Shown: in pieces, positions 1-12,310 of the stretch | How the letters are laid out: each line of letters opens with the position of its first letter | Position numbering within the stretch: position 1 is the stretch's first letter | DNA from: Protopterus annectens | Lineage: Eukaryota; Chordata; Ceratodontiformes; Protopteridae | Length of the DNA stretch: 64,000 nucleotides | Assembly: GCF_019279795.1 (NCBI RefSeq) | Contig: NC_056750.1 | Coordinates: forward strand, 829,674,519-829,738,518 | Reading direction: 5' to 3' | Notes under the pieces: model-generated | The model's database searches: none | What the model was told of the DNA's origin: nothing | The model's input: the letters and a program-made list of their open reading frames with translations, nothing else | Position numbers and translations under genes: made by a program

Positions 1-322
1 TATGGAGTCGAGGTGTCACTTTAACGGTGACAATCATCAAGAGCCAGGGTTTACACCACTGGGTGGCTAGCCCTGCCACAGTAGTTCTTCCACACCACAC
101 ACTCGCACACATACTCACACCTATGGCCAGTTTAGAGAGCCCAATCCTCCTACTGCATGTCTTTGGAATGTGGGAGGAAACTGTAGCACTCAGAAGAAAC
201 ACACATGATCACAGGGAGGACATGAAAACTCCACACAGAGGGCACCCCAGCCGAGATTGGAAGGAAGGAGCCTCTTGCTGTGAGGTGACAACATTATTCA
301 CTGTGCCACTGTGCAGCCCCTA
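1..322 (-). mobile_element. tRNA-headed SINE copy, minus strand, cut by window edge
   Basis: Read on the minus strand from about 322, this matches the full SINE at 38180-38523: a tRNA-like head, the segment CTCACAGCAAGAGG, then the 'GTTTCCTCCCAC' and 'AAAGACATGCAGTAGG' blocks in the same order. It is more diverged than that copy. The 3' end is not visible because the window starts inside it. The short open frame here is a by-product of the SINE. Confidence 0.8.
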
Positions 323-1188
323 AACATTGTAAATGTCTTATGAGTTGGTGTGCTGTCTTAAACATAATGATTTGTCTCCATTCCAAATCCCCAGCCATGA
401 CAATATAAAACAATTGCTACAAGTTAACCTATTTCAGTCATAATAAAGAAGTGCAAACTAACTGGTTTAGTTCATTAATGTTTTGGTAATATGTGTAGTT
501 TGTTTTCCTTCAAAAACAGTGAGGAACTGCAAGTGAAGACTGTAAGTGAGATGGCTTTAAATCTGAGCGGCTTTTCATAAGCTGTTCCTAAAATGCTTTT
601 AGTTAGAGGAGGAATACAAAAGAGAAAAGGCTTAGAATATTAACAAAAGCCACAAAAGTTTAAGTTTAATTGACTGAAAAATGAAAAGATGTCTGTGTAT
701 ATTTTTACCTGCCAATATATGAAAAACGTTTTAACATACAAAACATACACTCAGTTTGTATGAAGTGGGTAGTCATATTTCAGGAATACACAAAAATGTT
801 AAGCATAGCAAGACATGAGCAATTAATGTATTTACTGTTACACAATGCAAGGAGAACAGGTATGTAATACATATGAAACCACAGCAAGACCTGATGACAG
901 TTTTCAGGATGTTTTAGACCAACCAGTCTAAGACCAAGAAAAATATAGGATATGAAATGCATAACTTCAGATGTGCAAATAAAAAGAACATCTATCCACC
1001 AGTAGGTAACATGCTAGACTAAAGGAACTAACTAGAGATTGTGAATTTACTTAAATCAAAACTCAATAGTTTGATAACACAGTCATGTAACAGTAACATG
1101 GTAACTAAGAAAGCAGTGGCTCTTCCAGAAATGACCATTGACAATTTGTTAGTTTTTTCAGGTCCTTATATTTCAGAAGAAAATCAAA
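323..1188. other. No gene recognised
   Basis: AT-rich sequence with only short chance reading frames. I see no repeat or conserved domain. Confidence 0.5.
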
Positions 1189-1204
1189 GAAGACTGAGAG
1201 ATAT

Positions 1205-1410
1205 GTTGTATCTTTTGGCTTTTCCCGGTTAGGGGTCGCCACAGAGGAACTCAAGTCCGCTAATGATTGGCAGTAGATTTTTTACGTACCGAGTTGCCAG
1301 CCCTGATGCACAACCTTCAACGAAGGTATGCCCATTCACGCATGTCTCCACACAGAACAACGTCTTACTGTGAGGTGACAACGCTACCGGAGCACCACCA
1401 CTGCAGTAAT
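1205..1410 (-). mobile_element. Internally deleted SINE copy with 16-bp target duplication
   Basis: The minus strand shows the SINE head (CACCTCACAGTAAG), skips the middle of the element, and ends with GGCGACCCCTAACCGGGAAA, the same tail as the full copy at 38180-38523. The 16-bp direct repeat GAAGACTGAGAGATAT lies at 1189-1204 and 1411-1426, immediately outside the element, as expected for target-primed insertion. The central deletion makes it about 140 bp shorter than the full copy. Confidence 0.85.
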
Positions 1411-1426
1411 GAAGACTGAGAGATAT

Positions 1427-1804
1427 AAATGTAAATAAATAAAAAAGATGAACAGAATGGGGTAGTTGATAAAGAAAAGCAATGTTATTAGAGATGCACA
1501 GACATGAACCATTTATAAATGCCACTGATAAGAAACAGAGCAATATAATACATTGGAGATGCAATCATTGACAATATCCTCAAAAGGAGCATTGTCTAAC
1601 CTTAGGAAAGTGTTAGCAAAACCCAAGATGGAGTAATTTGCTAGGGTATACAGAAGCCGAAACGAAGATAGTAATCTGCTCCATAATGATTATGTCAGAC
1701 AAGCAAAGACAGCCAGACAGAAAACTGTATATTAGTAATATGTTATCTGAAAATGATATTAGATAGTGCAAATAGCAGACATGGGAACAATACAATGATG
1801 TATA
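1427..1804. other. No gene recognised
   Basis: AT-rich sequence without recognisable coding or repeat structure. Confidence 0.5.
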
Positions 1805-2094
1805 GGGCCAGATTCAATAAAGCTTACACTAAGTGTACACTGTTCTGAGTGAACAGACAACACAAGCATAACTCACACCTTCTTCCTCCTAATTTTAGTT
1901 TTCCTACTGATACTCTTGCAGCTTTAAATATTTACAGGGAATCATAAAGGTTACCACAACGTGTAGACTACATGTACACTTAGTGTAATCTTTCTGAGTG
2001 ACTAGAAAGCACAAAAAATGTGATAAGAATTTTATTGAATACATATCGTGTACACTTAGTGTACACTGAGTGTAGGCTTTATTGAATCTGGCCC
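1805..2094. mobile_element. Palindromic MITE (non-autonomous DNA transposon)
   Basis: The two ends are inverted copies: GGGCCAGATTCAATAAAGC at the left, and its complement ending at 2094. The inverted repeat runs for about 36 bp (1805-1840 against 2059-2094) with two mismatches. There is no coding capacity. I see no clear target duplication. The terminal block ATTCAATAAAGCTTACAC also occurs at 55812-55829, at the left edge of the second Harbinger copy, so this may be a Harbinger derivative (inference). Confidence 0.8.
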
Positions 2095-3512
2095 TTTTTC
2101 GTTCATCTCTGACATGAAGTTATTGATATTTTTGATTTTCCATTTAGCATGCCGGATTACAGGCAGAAAAATCTAAGCAGCAGTTAACCACATATATTAA
2201 TCATTTGTCTTTCATTAGTATGATCTGAAAGTTATAAAGGTTCTGCTGCCTGGGTTGAGGTCAACCTACTGAATCTTTTTGCTCCATTGATTTCAAAGAT
2301 ATCATCCACTAATGGTGCTAGGTTTATAGAAGTCCTATTGGATTTTTAATGTCTATAAAATTCCTGTCGTCACATGGTCTCCTTGGCTTAGGTGGTGTCA
2401 CTATTGATAAAATCAATGGCTGGAGTACAACACTTTCCCTCTTATATGAGACTTCTTTGAGAGTCTCTAATTGTCCTTGACTTTCTTCCTTAAGTGATAG
2501 GGAATTTGTCTTTGAAGCTGGTTTAAAAGAGGTCTATGTGTAGACTGACATGGTAGTTCTTATCCTTTAAATTGCCCCTGACAAAGCACTTAATCTCGGG
2601 CCATTCAGATAACTTTTCATTGTAATATTCAGTATCTCCAATATACAAGTTGCTTTGACTATTAAGATTGTCCCTTCACCTTATGAGCACCATTAGATGC
2701 AGTTTCTCATTTTATCTTTCAGTTTTACTTTTACAATGAAACAGCTTTTGCTGAATATGCTCTAAAGTGATGTAACACTGAGAAAGTTTCTTGGGAGAAT
2801 AAAATGGAATTGTTTTACACTTTAAAATAGTGAATTTTATACACACAACCTTGAATGGTATTCTTACATTTAGTAGACAAAATTGTAAATCTGATAAGCA
2901 TAACCACAAATGTTATAAACTTATATTTTCCAAAAATGGCACATCAGTTGACCACAATACTGTCATGGGAATACATGGGATAAATACTCTAACCAAAGCA
3001 AAATGGCCATTGCTCTTCTGGGAATTGATAAATGCAGTTTCGGAATGTTATGAAATTGTAATACAATTACAAGGTTATTGCATTACCTGAAAAGAAAACA
3101 TGCTCCATTTATCTAGGCAGAAAAGAAAAACAGCTTGATTCACTAAGAAATGTTGAAGAAGGTAGTTAAGCATCCACAGGGCAGTACTGTCTAATGTTGA
3201 AGTATGCTGCCAGTTTTATTATAAATAGATGAAAATACCATTGGATTTAGGGAAGAACTCAACCAAATGTAGGGAAGGAATCAGAGAGTCATTGCATTTT
3301 GTCAGTTAGCCTCTGGTAGATTAAAAAAAGTTATGGACAATTTGAAAGGGAAGAGAAACATTAGATGTTACCTAGGTACAATTGAATATGCATGGCTTTA
3401 GAGAAACTCACACACATGACAGACTAAAAGCCTTTACAGTGGGCTTGGTAATTCCAGACTGCAGTTTCACCTTAGAGCTCAGATGAGATCTTTAAATTGC
3501 AGTTATAAAATG
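2095..3512. other. No gene recognised
   Basis: Low-GC sequence. Reading frames are short and unlike known proteins. I see no repeat boundaries. Confidence 0.5.
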
Positions 3513-3645
3513 TTATAGTGCAGTACAAAGAGGGAGAATGATTTTATTTCTTGACATTTGTTGACCAGGAAAGTCTGACTGGGTCAAAAACCTATTTTCA
3601 GTGGAGGTCCAGGGAGAAAATCTCCAGAAATGAGAAAAAACAAAA
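3513..3645 (-). mobile_element. LINE/SINE 3'-end fragment
   Basis: On the minus strand this resembles the 3' terminus of the L2-like LINE copies (26060-26160) and the SINE tail at 25400-25498: a CCTCCACTGAAAATAGG-like block, a degenerate GACTTTCCTGGTCAACAAATG, then an A-rich tail. The 55-bp tandem array at 3646-4482 begins directly upstream of it in that orientation. Whether the fragment came from a LINE or a SINE cannot be decided. Confidence 0.6.
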
Positions 3646-4482
3646 GTGATATAACAGTAAACATATAACATCAAGTTATAAACAGTATAGGAATAAAAAC
3701 GTGATATAACAGTAAACATATAACATCAAGTTATAAACAGTATAGGAATAAAAACGTGATATAACAGTAAACATATAACATCAAGTTATAAACAGTATAG
3801 GAATAAAAATGTGATATAACAGTAAACATATAACATCAAGTTATAAACAGTATAGGAATAAAAACGTGATATAACAGTAAACATATAACATCAAGTTATA
3901 AACAGTATAGGAATAAAAACGATATAACAGTAAACATATAACATCAAGTTATAAACAGTATAGGAATAAAAATGTGATATAACAGTAAACATATAACATC
4001 AAGTTATAAACAGTATAGGAATAAAAATGTGATATAACAGTAAACATATAACATCAAGTTATAAACAGTATAGGAATAAAAATGTGATATAACAGTAAAC
4101 ATATAACATCAAGTTATAAACAGTATAGGAATAAAAATGAGATATAACAGTAAACATATAACATCAAGTTATAAACAGTATAGGAATAAAAATGTGATAT
4201 AACAGTAAACATATAACATCAAGTTATAAACAGTATAGGAATAAAAACGTGATATAACAGTAAACATATAACATCAAGTTATAAAAAGTATAGGAATAAA
4301 AACGTGATATAACAGTAAACATATAACATCAAGTTATAAACAGTATAAGAATAAAAACGTGACATAACAGTAAACATATAACATCAAGTTATAAACAGTA
4401 TAGGAATAAAAACGTGATATAACAGTAAACATATAACATCAAGTTATAAACAGTATAGGAATAAAAATGTGATATAACAGTA
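3646..4482. repeat. 55-bp tandem array, about 15 copies
   Basis: The word GTGATATAACAGTAAACATA recurs every 55 bp (for example at 3646, 3701, 3756, 3811). Units differ by a few substitutions, such as AAAACGTG or AAAATGTG at the unit joint, and one unit near 3919 lacks two bases. The array ends where the sequence changes to TAGAATTGAAG near 4482. It lies where a LINE 3' untranslated region would be, next to the LINE tail at 3513-3645. Confidence 0.95.
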
Positions 4483-6356
4483 GAATTGAAGTGTACATAC
4501 ATTTAACATTACATAATTTCTTCAACTATAATGTATAACAGGTTGGTAACAAAAGAAAATATATATATAGTTTTAAAGAGGAAAGGTAGATCTTGAGGAA
4601 AAAGTGATTTTCTAAAATTTATTTGTCAAGACATCCTATCAGGGCAAGAGAAAAAGGAATCAAACTTTCTAAGGTGGCTGATGGTCATAAAATGACTAGT
4701 GAATATACTATGCTTAGAGAATTGGCACTGAAAGTGAAAATCAGTGAATTACTGTCTTAGAAAAAAGGAAAGAATATTGCATTAATGGTATGTTACATGA
4801 GGCAAAATTTGAAGAAGCTCCTGAGCAATCTGCAAACTGTGGAAAGAACAGTTGCAATGAGTTGAAAATGTTTAGTTAAAGCCTTTAAATTATTATATCA
4901 AGAGAACTCCAAAGGATTATAAAGAAACCATGTCAAGAAAATCAATTGCAAGGGAGAAGGTTTGGTTTCAATGTATAGATGAGATAAATGAAGACATTTT
5001 GAGTTAGAGATTGTTTTCTTTTCCCAATATGCACACTGAAAACAAAACAGAATTATTGGGGGGGGGGTCATTACACACTCCTTGGTGTCAATGGTTTGCT
5101 AAATAGCTTGCATTTTCCAGTTTTATTAGTAGTAGTGATTTAATCAAAGTACATGAAATATTAACAGATGAAAATAGCCTATAATGAATTCTCACAAGAC
5201 CATGCTGCTTATCCATTTCACAAATGGCAATGCATTCCACTCCCCTAGTTGTACTGCCACAACTTTAGTGGTCACTTTTTACAAAGGTGAAGTACATTAT
5301 AGTAAACATTTGGGGCATTTGAAAACTGCATCAGTTACAAATTACATAACTACAAAGTGATGCACAATAGAGAGAAGAATATTCATGATTCTATACTGGA
5401 AATATAATTAGCGCCAGACAAGCACCTCAGTAATATTTTTTCAAATCTTGGAGGATATTTGATGTAACCTACAGTCTTCATTTTTTTGACAAATGTGCAA
5501 TCGCAAATCCTCTCCAACATTTTAACATTGCAGCTTTTGCAGCAGGCTCAAAAGCAAGATATGCTCCTTTAACCACTGCCCCAAAGTGGATGATGTGAGA
5601 ATAACTGCAACTAGGGCATTAGTTTCTTCATCCCATTTAAAATTCATTAAAAGTGCAATTTACCTTTCTTTTAGAATAATTTTATTTTCCTATAAGATTA
5701 CTTCTTTTCTGGCATACATAAACAGCCAATGACTCCCTGAAATTACCTGATAAATGATATTCATGCATTTATATCCTAGTGACTTGGCTGATAGCCATTT
5801 GTTGTTTTAATGAGTTTAGAAAATGTGTAGTTTTTTTTCTTCATTAACATACCTTGAATTAAGTATAAAAATATGAGCATTTCTATTTGAAATCATGTAA
5901 AATGATTAGGAAGATCCTTTATTTTTGGCAATGTCCTGAAAAATATTCATTTTGGTTTCAACTATCATGTGTGCGTATTTGCAAATATCTGATTATCTTT
6001 ATGGAGTCATAATGCAGAGATAAGGCAAAATATCCATTGGTTACTTTAGAGAATGGGAACTGATACATTTATAGCAAAATCTAGAAGTTGCAAATCCTTC
6101 AGTCTCTATGTTCTTTTAAATTACTACATCCTTAAATATTCTTGTGTTGTTAAGCACCATCAGATATTTCAGGGAATCTTTATTAGCTTTTCTGGGTGCT
6201 CTATCTTATTGATGAGTTGTGCTGCTTCTGCGTTTAGGTCATTATGACAAGGTTACTTGAAATAAATTTAGGATCACAACTGTATGTTGTATTTTATGAA
6301 ACTATATGCACGATGAAAGATTTTATATGAGATTAGTATTCTACAATTAACTCATA
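4483..6356. other. No gene recognised
   Basis: AT-rich sequence with short chance frames. A minus-strand stretch near 5470-5640 looks weakly protein-like in two frames, but I could not match it to a family. Confidence 0.45.
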
Positions 6357-7588
6357 AGGGGGAATTTAATAAGCCCTATGTGATTTTTTTTCATATACAA
6401 GTGCGAAAGGTTTTAGATTCAGTAAATGCCGCTTAGCAGAGGGCAAGCACGCTCAAACAAGGAAAGTTCAGTGTAATGCAAATTACCTCATAAGCAGGTG
6501 AGTTTTATGCAAACGACCCAGGTGGAGTGATCCAACAAGCATAAAGGCATCCATGTAGAACCTGTGTCCTTGTCCATAGTGTACATGGACATTTTACATG
6601 TACAGGAGTGTCTACAGAGAAAAGGAGATATAAAAGTCCACAAATATGGACATAACTCCTCTTAAATGGTTAGATCACATACAGTGGTGTGTGAAAATGC
6701 ATTGTTGATGTCTGAAAATGCAAGATAATATGTAACTATATATATTTTTAATGATTTTGTCATGTTTGTGCTGTGCACTGCAGTGCATAAACATGCCTAA
6801 CTGAAAAATAAAAAAAGGGGAAAAAAGTATTTTATAATACCTGTCATAAATGTATTATAAGATGTTGCATCAGGTATGTACAATGGTGTATTGGTGCTGT
6901 TGCCTAGGTCATACAGTTATGAACTGTGTAGTTACCAGGCTGTCAACATGGATATGTATCTAAATGAGGTGAATTTGTTGAATCGGTAATAGGAGCAACC
7001 TTGTCTGCAGATCCCTTCCATGTAGACTCCTATACCATGCTGATATTACCACTGGATGTGGATGCCAGCGGGAGGGGGGGGTGTCCCATTACTTTTAGGA
7101 ATTTTTTAATACTAGGTGTGAGTGTTTGTGCAGCATGCAGCATAGCTGAACATGTTCATGTGAAAGCAGACCACCCATTTCACAGTGATGACACAGGCAG
7201 CAAGTAATTAAAAGCAGTTATATATAATTATTGATTGTGACTTTTGTATAGGCTATGCTGCCCAGTGCATAACTTAACATGTACACATGGTAGACTAGTC
7301 ACGTGACAGTGATGATTCTTTAGGAGTGAAAAAGCAATGCTGAGCGACGTGGTGCACAGAGGTGCACCGGCCACCTCACACCAAAGTAGGGCCATTAAAT
7401 GATGTTCATTACAATTTAGGCAGGTGAAATGCATAATAAGCAGCCAATCACACATGGTGGACCTACACCAGAGCAGTAATAAAATATGCACACACCCTAC
7501 AATCTGTTTTTCCCTCAATACTCTGAAGCGTTGGAGTATTGACTTGGAAATTTTGACCAATGAGATAATGCTAGGGGCTGGTGCAGAT

Positions 7589-8871
7589 ATGCTACATCTG
7601 CATGTAATAGAGGCTGAAGTCAATACTGATACTGCTGCTGACAATAGGCCTAGACAGAGAAGGAGAAGAGTGTTCAGGCCCAGGTAACCTTCCAGGAGCT
7701 ACATGAGCTGGAGAGTAGAGTGCTACAGGGTGGTTAGGGACATGCTGCAAGAACTCACTGAGCTCTGCTGCCCTCAACTTAGAGCCAGAGCCAACAGAGG
7801 GAAACCAATCCCAGTGGAAACAAAGATACATATAGCCCTTAGGAAACTAGCTACAGGCACATTTCAAAAACCAACTGGGGATATGATGGGGGTATCACAG
7901 GCATCTGCATCCAGGATACTCCACCAGTTCCTGGATGCTATGTTACCACATGCCAGTGAGCACATATCTTTTCCCCTTTCCCCTGAGATGAGGGCTAGCA
8001 ATATGCAACAGTTCTACCATGTAGCACACTACCCTGAGGTACTGGGTCCCATAGATTGCAGCCATGTACACATCAAGGCTCCACCTGATGAGCAGGGTAG
8101 AATCTACATTAACTGCAAGGGGTACCATTCCATCAACGGGTTCGTATTATATGATCAGACACTAGAAATAGTGAACGATCTATTATCGAACCCAAATGCA
8201 TGAAACCACAAAATGTTGAAGGAACAGATTAGCAATTTTTTTCCCAGGGAAAACATTCGCTGATCCAAAATAAAATGTGCTCCCCCCCACCTTAAATATA
8301 CCAACTCCAACATTGCACCACAGTGAAGAAAACAGCAAAGTCCATACAACAGCACAGGGAATTTTTTCCCTGGGAAAAAAATTGCTGATCCATTCATTTG
8401 ATATTCTGTGGTTTCCTGCATTTGATTTTGACAAATGAGAGTTTGCTATTTCTAGCATTCGCTAATGTAATAGGAACCCCCATCAACTGCCAGGTCATGT
8501 GCAATGCCCAGGGGGTTATCCTGAATGTGTGTGCTGTCAGCCCTGGATGTTATCATTACTCCCATATCTGCTGGACATCACAGCTGTACCAGATGTTTGC
8601 TGGAGGGGTCATCCCACTGGGTCATTTACTGGGGGATGCTGGCTATGCCCTGGAACTGTGGATGATGACACCCATCAGAAATGCACACCCACCCACAGAA
8701 GAATGCCATAATGAGGCACACGCACAAACTAGCAACATCACAGAGCATTTATTTGGGCTGCTGAAGTCATGTTTCTGGTGCCTAGATATATCTGGTGGAG
8801 CCATGCCGTATTCTCCAGCCACATGTGCACATATAGTCACAGTATGTGTCATGCTACACAATATGATTCTG
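7589..8871 (+). pseudogene. PIF/Harbinger transposase (HARBI1-like), interrupted
   Basis: The product would be a DDE-type nuclease that cuts and rejoins Harbinger DNA in the nucleus. An Arg-rich N-terminus (RPRQRRRRVFRPR) is followed by a frameshift near 7690, then an open frame 7703-8137 with the helix-turn-helix-like segment SQASASRILHQFLDAML and the first catalytic Asp in GPIDCSHVHIKAP (codon 8054-8056). The frame resumes after a 342-bp MITE. The second Asp is in LLGDAGYAL (8635-8637) and the Glu in ITEHLFGLLK (8743-8745), so the DDE triad is intact. The protein ends near MLHNMIL. Setting the MITE aside, the reading frame is continuous across the insertion site. The N-terminal frameshift and the MITE make it a pseudogene. 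Family assignment is firm. Confidence 0.88.
8138..8479. mobile_element. 342-bp MITE inside the transposase
   Basis: The 8-bp direct repeat CCATCAAC flanks it at 8130-8137 and 8480-8487. The ends are inverted repeats (GGGTTCGTATTA against GGGTTCCTATTA) that stay alignable for about 80 bp. An 8-bp duplication fits hAT- or P-type transposases. The centre (8281-8325) carries a block ending in TTAAATATACCAACTCCA that recurs in the MITE at 20264-20661. Confidence 0.9.
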
Positions 8872-9049
8872 TAGAAACAGCTGCAGCAGGAGAGCAAAGG
8901 GAAGGGATAAACAGCCCCCCACAGTGCCTAGGTCACCACAGCCACAGTCACAGGAGGACTCAGAGGAGGAACACCCTGCTGATGTCCATGTAGACAGACA
9001 TAGGCGTGCTCAATATGCCCTGGCAATGGTTAAGTGACAATACATAGCA

Positions 9050-10050
9050 CATTCACTGACAACCTCGGGTCCTAGGTACTGACACCTTACTCCTACTCAC
9101 ATACAGAAATTAGAAATGATGGCAGCCAATTCACACATCCTGTACCTACTCATGTACTGGCTGTGTACTGCTTCCATCAGACAGAGTCAGTCCTGATCTA
9201 TGGTTGTGTCAGCTGCTGCATTTACAAAGTAAGTCCTTATTCTTCACAGTACTTGTAAGGATTATTATGGTATGGCATTGTATGTATGCATCTAGTACAT
9301 TATGTAAGTAAATATAGTAGGCTACTTGCACAGAAATTCTATCCACATGTGATTACAGATAACCATTCCAGTACCTTGTTTCCAGGAGTGTTCACTAGGA
9401 CCCATGCATGGAATACTCATGTAGACCTTCTGCAACAGAGTACTGGTACATCTGTCAAGGGATATGTTAGACAGTGGGGTGACATGATAGTCAGACTACA
9501 GTGCATCCCAGCAAAACTAGTGGTTGTGTTCCACCATCCCAACACAGAGGTGTTCCCTTGAAACTGGTGTAACACAAATTCAGCAATGGTAGAAAAGCAT
9601 GCCAGGAAGTCTCAGGACAGTAACAAAAAAAATGATCATACATTCTATATTTTACTTAGCACAGGAATAACTATATACATATGTCTGCAGTTGAATATGT
9701 ACTGAATGCTTGCTGTCTGTCAAGCAGCCTGTGCGGCAAAAAGGACTAGGGCAACTAGCTTGTGTAGTGGTGTGCAGAGTTCTAATCTAGACATAACCAC
9801 TTATTTTGGATGTCAGGTAGTATTACTTTTTGTTTTACAGACCATCAGTCTTGTGTGTGGTGCAATATTATTACCCTTTGTAACATATTAATTACATCAC
9901 ACAACTGAAGAAAGTTGAAGCCAAGTTCAGTGACATGCAGTAGTGCAGAAACAGGGACCGATGTCATACTTTATGTGTAACAGACAAATCCCGGACTGGA
10001 GTACAGGTAGGTGCGAGCTGGAGTCAGGTTATAACTAGAAAACTAGAACC
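9050..10050. other. 3' part of Harbinger copy 1, no gene seen
   Basis: Non-coding in appearance. Segments around 9340-9560 and 9900-10030 have recognisable counterparts in the second Harbinger copy (58550-58770 and 59190-59340), which suggests element-internal sequence. Confidence 0.4.
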
Positions 10051-10204
10051 CCCCCCCCAATGGGCATGCTCATACACTTAGTTAAGCAGAGAGAAAGTCT
10101 GTTGCTCCCCACTCAAAATTACTTGCTATATATAGATATGTCTACAGATACAACATATATGTATACATATTCTGTCTATCTGTATCTCACTCTCTCACTC
10201 TCCC

Positions 10205-10208
10205 TATA

Positions 10209-10286
<78 letters not shown>

Positions 10287-10292
10287 TATTAT
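10205..10292. repeat. (TA)n microsatellite
   Basis: Nearly pure TA dinucleotides. They continue on the far side of the MITE at 10293-10687, so the MITE seems to have inserted into a TA tract. Confidence 0.95.
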
Positions 10293-10687
10293 GGGATCCA
10301 TACAGATCCCTGAATGCACTTTCCACCGAAGCAGAAATCACTGAGCATACTTAACCGAAAGTGCTGTTCACCAAAGCAGCACTTTTGGATAAGTATGCTC
10401 ATTGTGCCAGTCGTACTACTGTGCAGATAAGGGAAAATTCACTTTTCCCCACTGTAGTGCAACCTTGGAGTGAGAATATTAAAGTAAGTGGGGTGTGGGA
10501 GGCACAGCCCCCCACATGGGGGGTGGAGGGGGGCTTGCCCCCCTGCATAGCAGTAGGTTTAATGTTTTTTTTTTGTTTTTAAACATACTTTACCGTAAGC
10601 GCTTTTTCGGTGAAAGCCCTTTCGGTAAACTATGTTCTGTGATAATGGATTCAGACTTTTGATCTTTCAATCAAAAGTCCTAGATCC
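10293..10687. mobile_element. Foldback MITE inserted in a TA microsatellite
   Basis: The sequence starts GGGATCCATACAG and ends with CCTAGATCCAT, an imperfect inverted pair. Each end contains its own hairpin (ACCGAAAGTGCTG... on the left, ACCGTAAGCGC... on the right). The centre has a TTGGAGT block and a G-rich segment with GGGGCTTGCCCCCCTGC, shared with the MITE at 20264-20661. TA repeats flank both sides, so the target duplication cannot be defined. Confidence 0.7.
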
Positions 10688-10769
<82 letters not shown>

Positions 10770-10811
10770 TATATCTCCACCCATACATCTACATAAACAA
10801 TATACATATAT

Positions 10812-10889
<78 letters not shown>

Positions 10890-10916
10890 TACACACACGC
10901 ACAAACACACACACAT
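10688..10916. repeat. Compound (AT)n/(CA)n microsatellite
   Basis: An AT run (about 10688-10763), a short unique bridge, then a CA run (about 10819-10915) with a few interruptions. Reading frames across it are artefacts. Confidence 0.95.
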
Positions 10917-11439
10917 CCTTGTATAGTTATGTCCCTGTTATTTATAGACATATGTTTATATGTCTGCGTATGTCTGTATTGTCACACATACCCTGATACT
11001 GGTGAGTAAAGCTGAAGTATGACACATATATGATGTTGCTCAAAGGATCAAATGTAAGGGTTCAACATTAGATAATGCACTTCCCTACAGCCCCCTTTGC
11101 CTGCTGGATGTCAAAACACATAAACCAACAGGGGAACAAGTGGTGTTATGTACCATGTTGTGTATGCATGCATTGAAAGGGCAAATTGTTTTGGCCCACA
11201 TGCTTGCCCATCCAAATGCAAACAGCTACATATGGGCAATATGGCTACTGTAGACACATAGCTATGATAAACAACAATTATGTAACTGCAAGGCTACTAG
11301 ATGCAGAGAACAGTTGAGAAGCAATGTCACTCTGCAGGTCACACACGCTGTTCAACACAAGCCTAGTTTATGTACTCCACTAGTATTTGCCTGCAGTCAT
11401 GTATATAATGGAATTAAGCTGTGGAGTGTTAAATTCTAT
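10917..11439. other. No gene recognised
   Basis: No conserved coding or repeat boundary seen. Confidence 0.45.
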
Positions 11440-11498
11440 GATCTCTAGTATGTAACACTTAGATAGGTAGGGGTTGTAATCTCACTCCGGTACACTGC

Positions 11499-11572
<74 letters not shown>

Positions 11573-12146
11573 ATCCCCCTGCATGACAAACGGGAAACTA
11601 ACATTTCAATGGGCCTGCACTTTTTGGCCCTTGCAGGTGCTGCTGGCCTCTAAACATCTCTCTTCCACAAGGCATGCTAGTGTCATGTACCTTAACACTA
11701 CCAGTTGCCATGGCAATGTCAGATGTAAGCTGCGGTGCATGCTGTAAATAGTGGGATCTGTAGTGTGCAACGCTAGATGGGTAAGAATTCTAGTCTCACT
11801 CTGGTCCACATGCTGTGCTTGTGTGTGCATCCCCCTGCAAAATAAATGTGATCACCACACTGACATAGACAAAGGTGGGGTTTTGTAATATTTTAGCTGT
11901 CATAGATGATGTGTGCCTACACAGTCCTGACCAGAGCAAGGCCTGCTGATATCATCTACCATAACATTACCTAAAGAGACTTTAATAGCACACTTGAGGT
12001 GTGGCAGGTGTAGCAAATACTGTGATCTCTAGTGTGTAACATTAGATAGGTAGGTGTTTTAATCTAATTGCAGCCAACTTGAACTGTGCATGCTGTGCAC
12101 TGCTCTGTATATATGAATTGAAAGTGGTACTATTCTCACTGTAACC

Positions 12147-12208
<62 letters not shown>

Positions 12209-12310
12209 ATGTGTGTGTGCGGATGTTACAGCATTTTAAATCAGTGTATGATATTATAGGCTGATTGGATAGTAGTAGCCTAATGGATATAGGTGACAAA
12301 ATTCTAGTCA
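11440..12310. repeat. Cluster of ~300-bp repeats with (GT)n inserts, cluster A
   Basis: The motif 'ATCTSTAGTRTGYAAC..TAGATRGGTA..TTCTAATCTCACT' recurs near 11440, 11755, 12025 and 12275. GT runs lie downstream of it at 11502-11571 and 12149-12219. The same layout is seen at 60260-61330. The recurring motif has a weak tRNA-like look (GGGGTTCTAATCTC resembles a B box), so the units may be tandem or clustered old SINEs; this is uncertain. Confidence 0.65.

Larger units (their letters stand above)
6357..10050 (+). mobile_element. PIF/Harbinger DNA transposon, copy 1
   Basis: The element contains a HARBI1-type transposase (7589-8871). Its flanks match those of the second copy (55806-59340): a block with TACATGTACAGGAGT and AAAAGTCCACAAATATGGAC lies upstream in both, and a CTGGAGTA.AGGT-like block lies downstream in both. 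The left end, GGGGGAATTTAATAAGCCC, loosely resembles the MITE terminus at 1805. I could not find a matching right terminal repeat, so the right edge is approximate. A second Harbinger gene (the Myb-like partner) is not visible inside this copy. Confidence 0.65.

Noticed and set aside
27..323. 98-residue frame at the left edge
   Set aside because: It lies antisense over a SINE copy.
5470..5640. Possible minus-strand coding remnant
   Set aside because: Two frames look partly protein-like, but I recognise no family and the frames are broken. Too weak to call.
10060..10916. Reading frames with poly-Tyr/Ile or Cys/Val repeats at microsatellites (also 11505, 40431, 60710)
   Set aside because: These are translations of TA, CA or GT runs.
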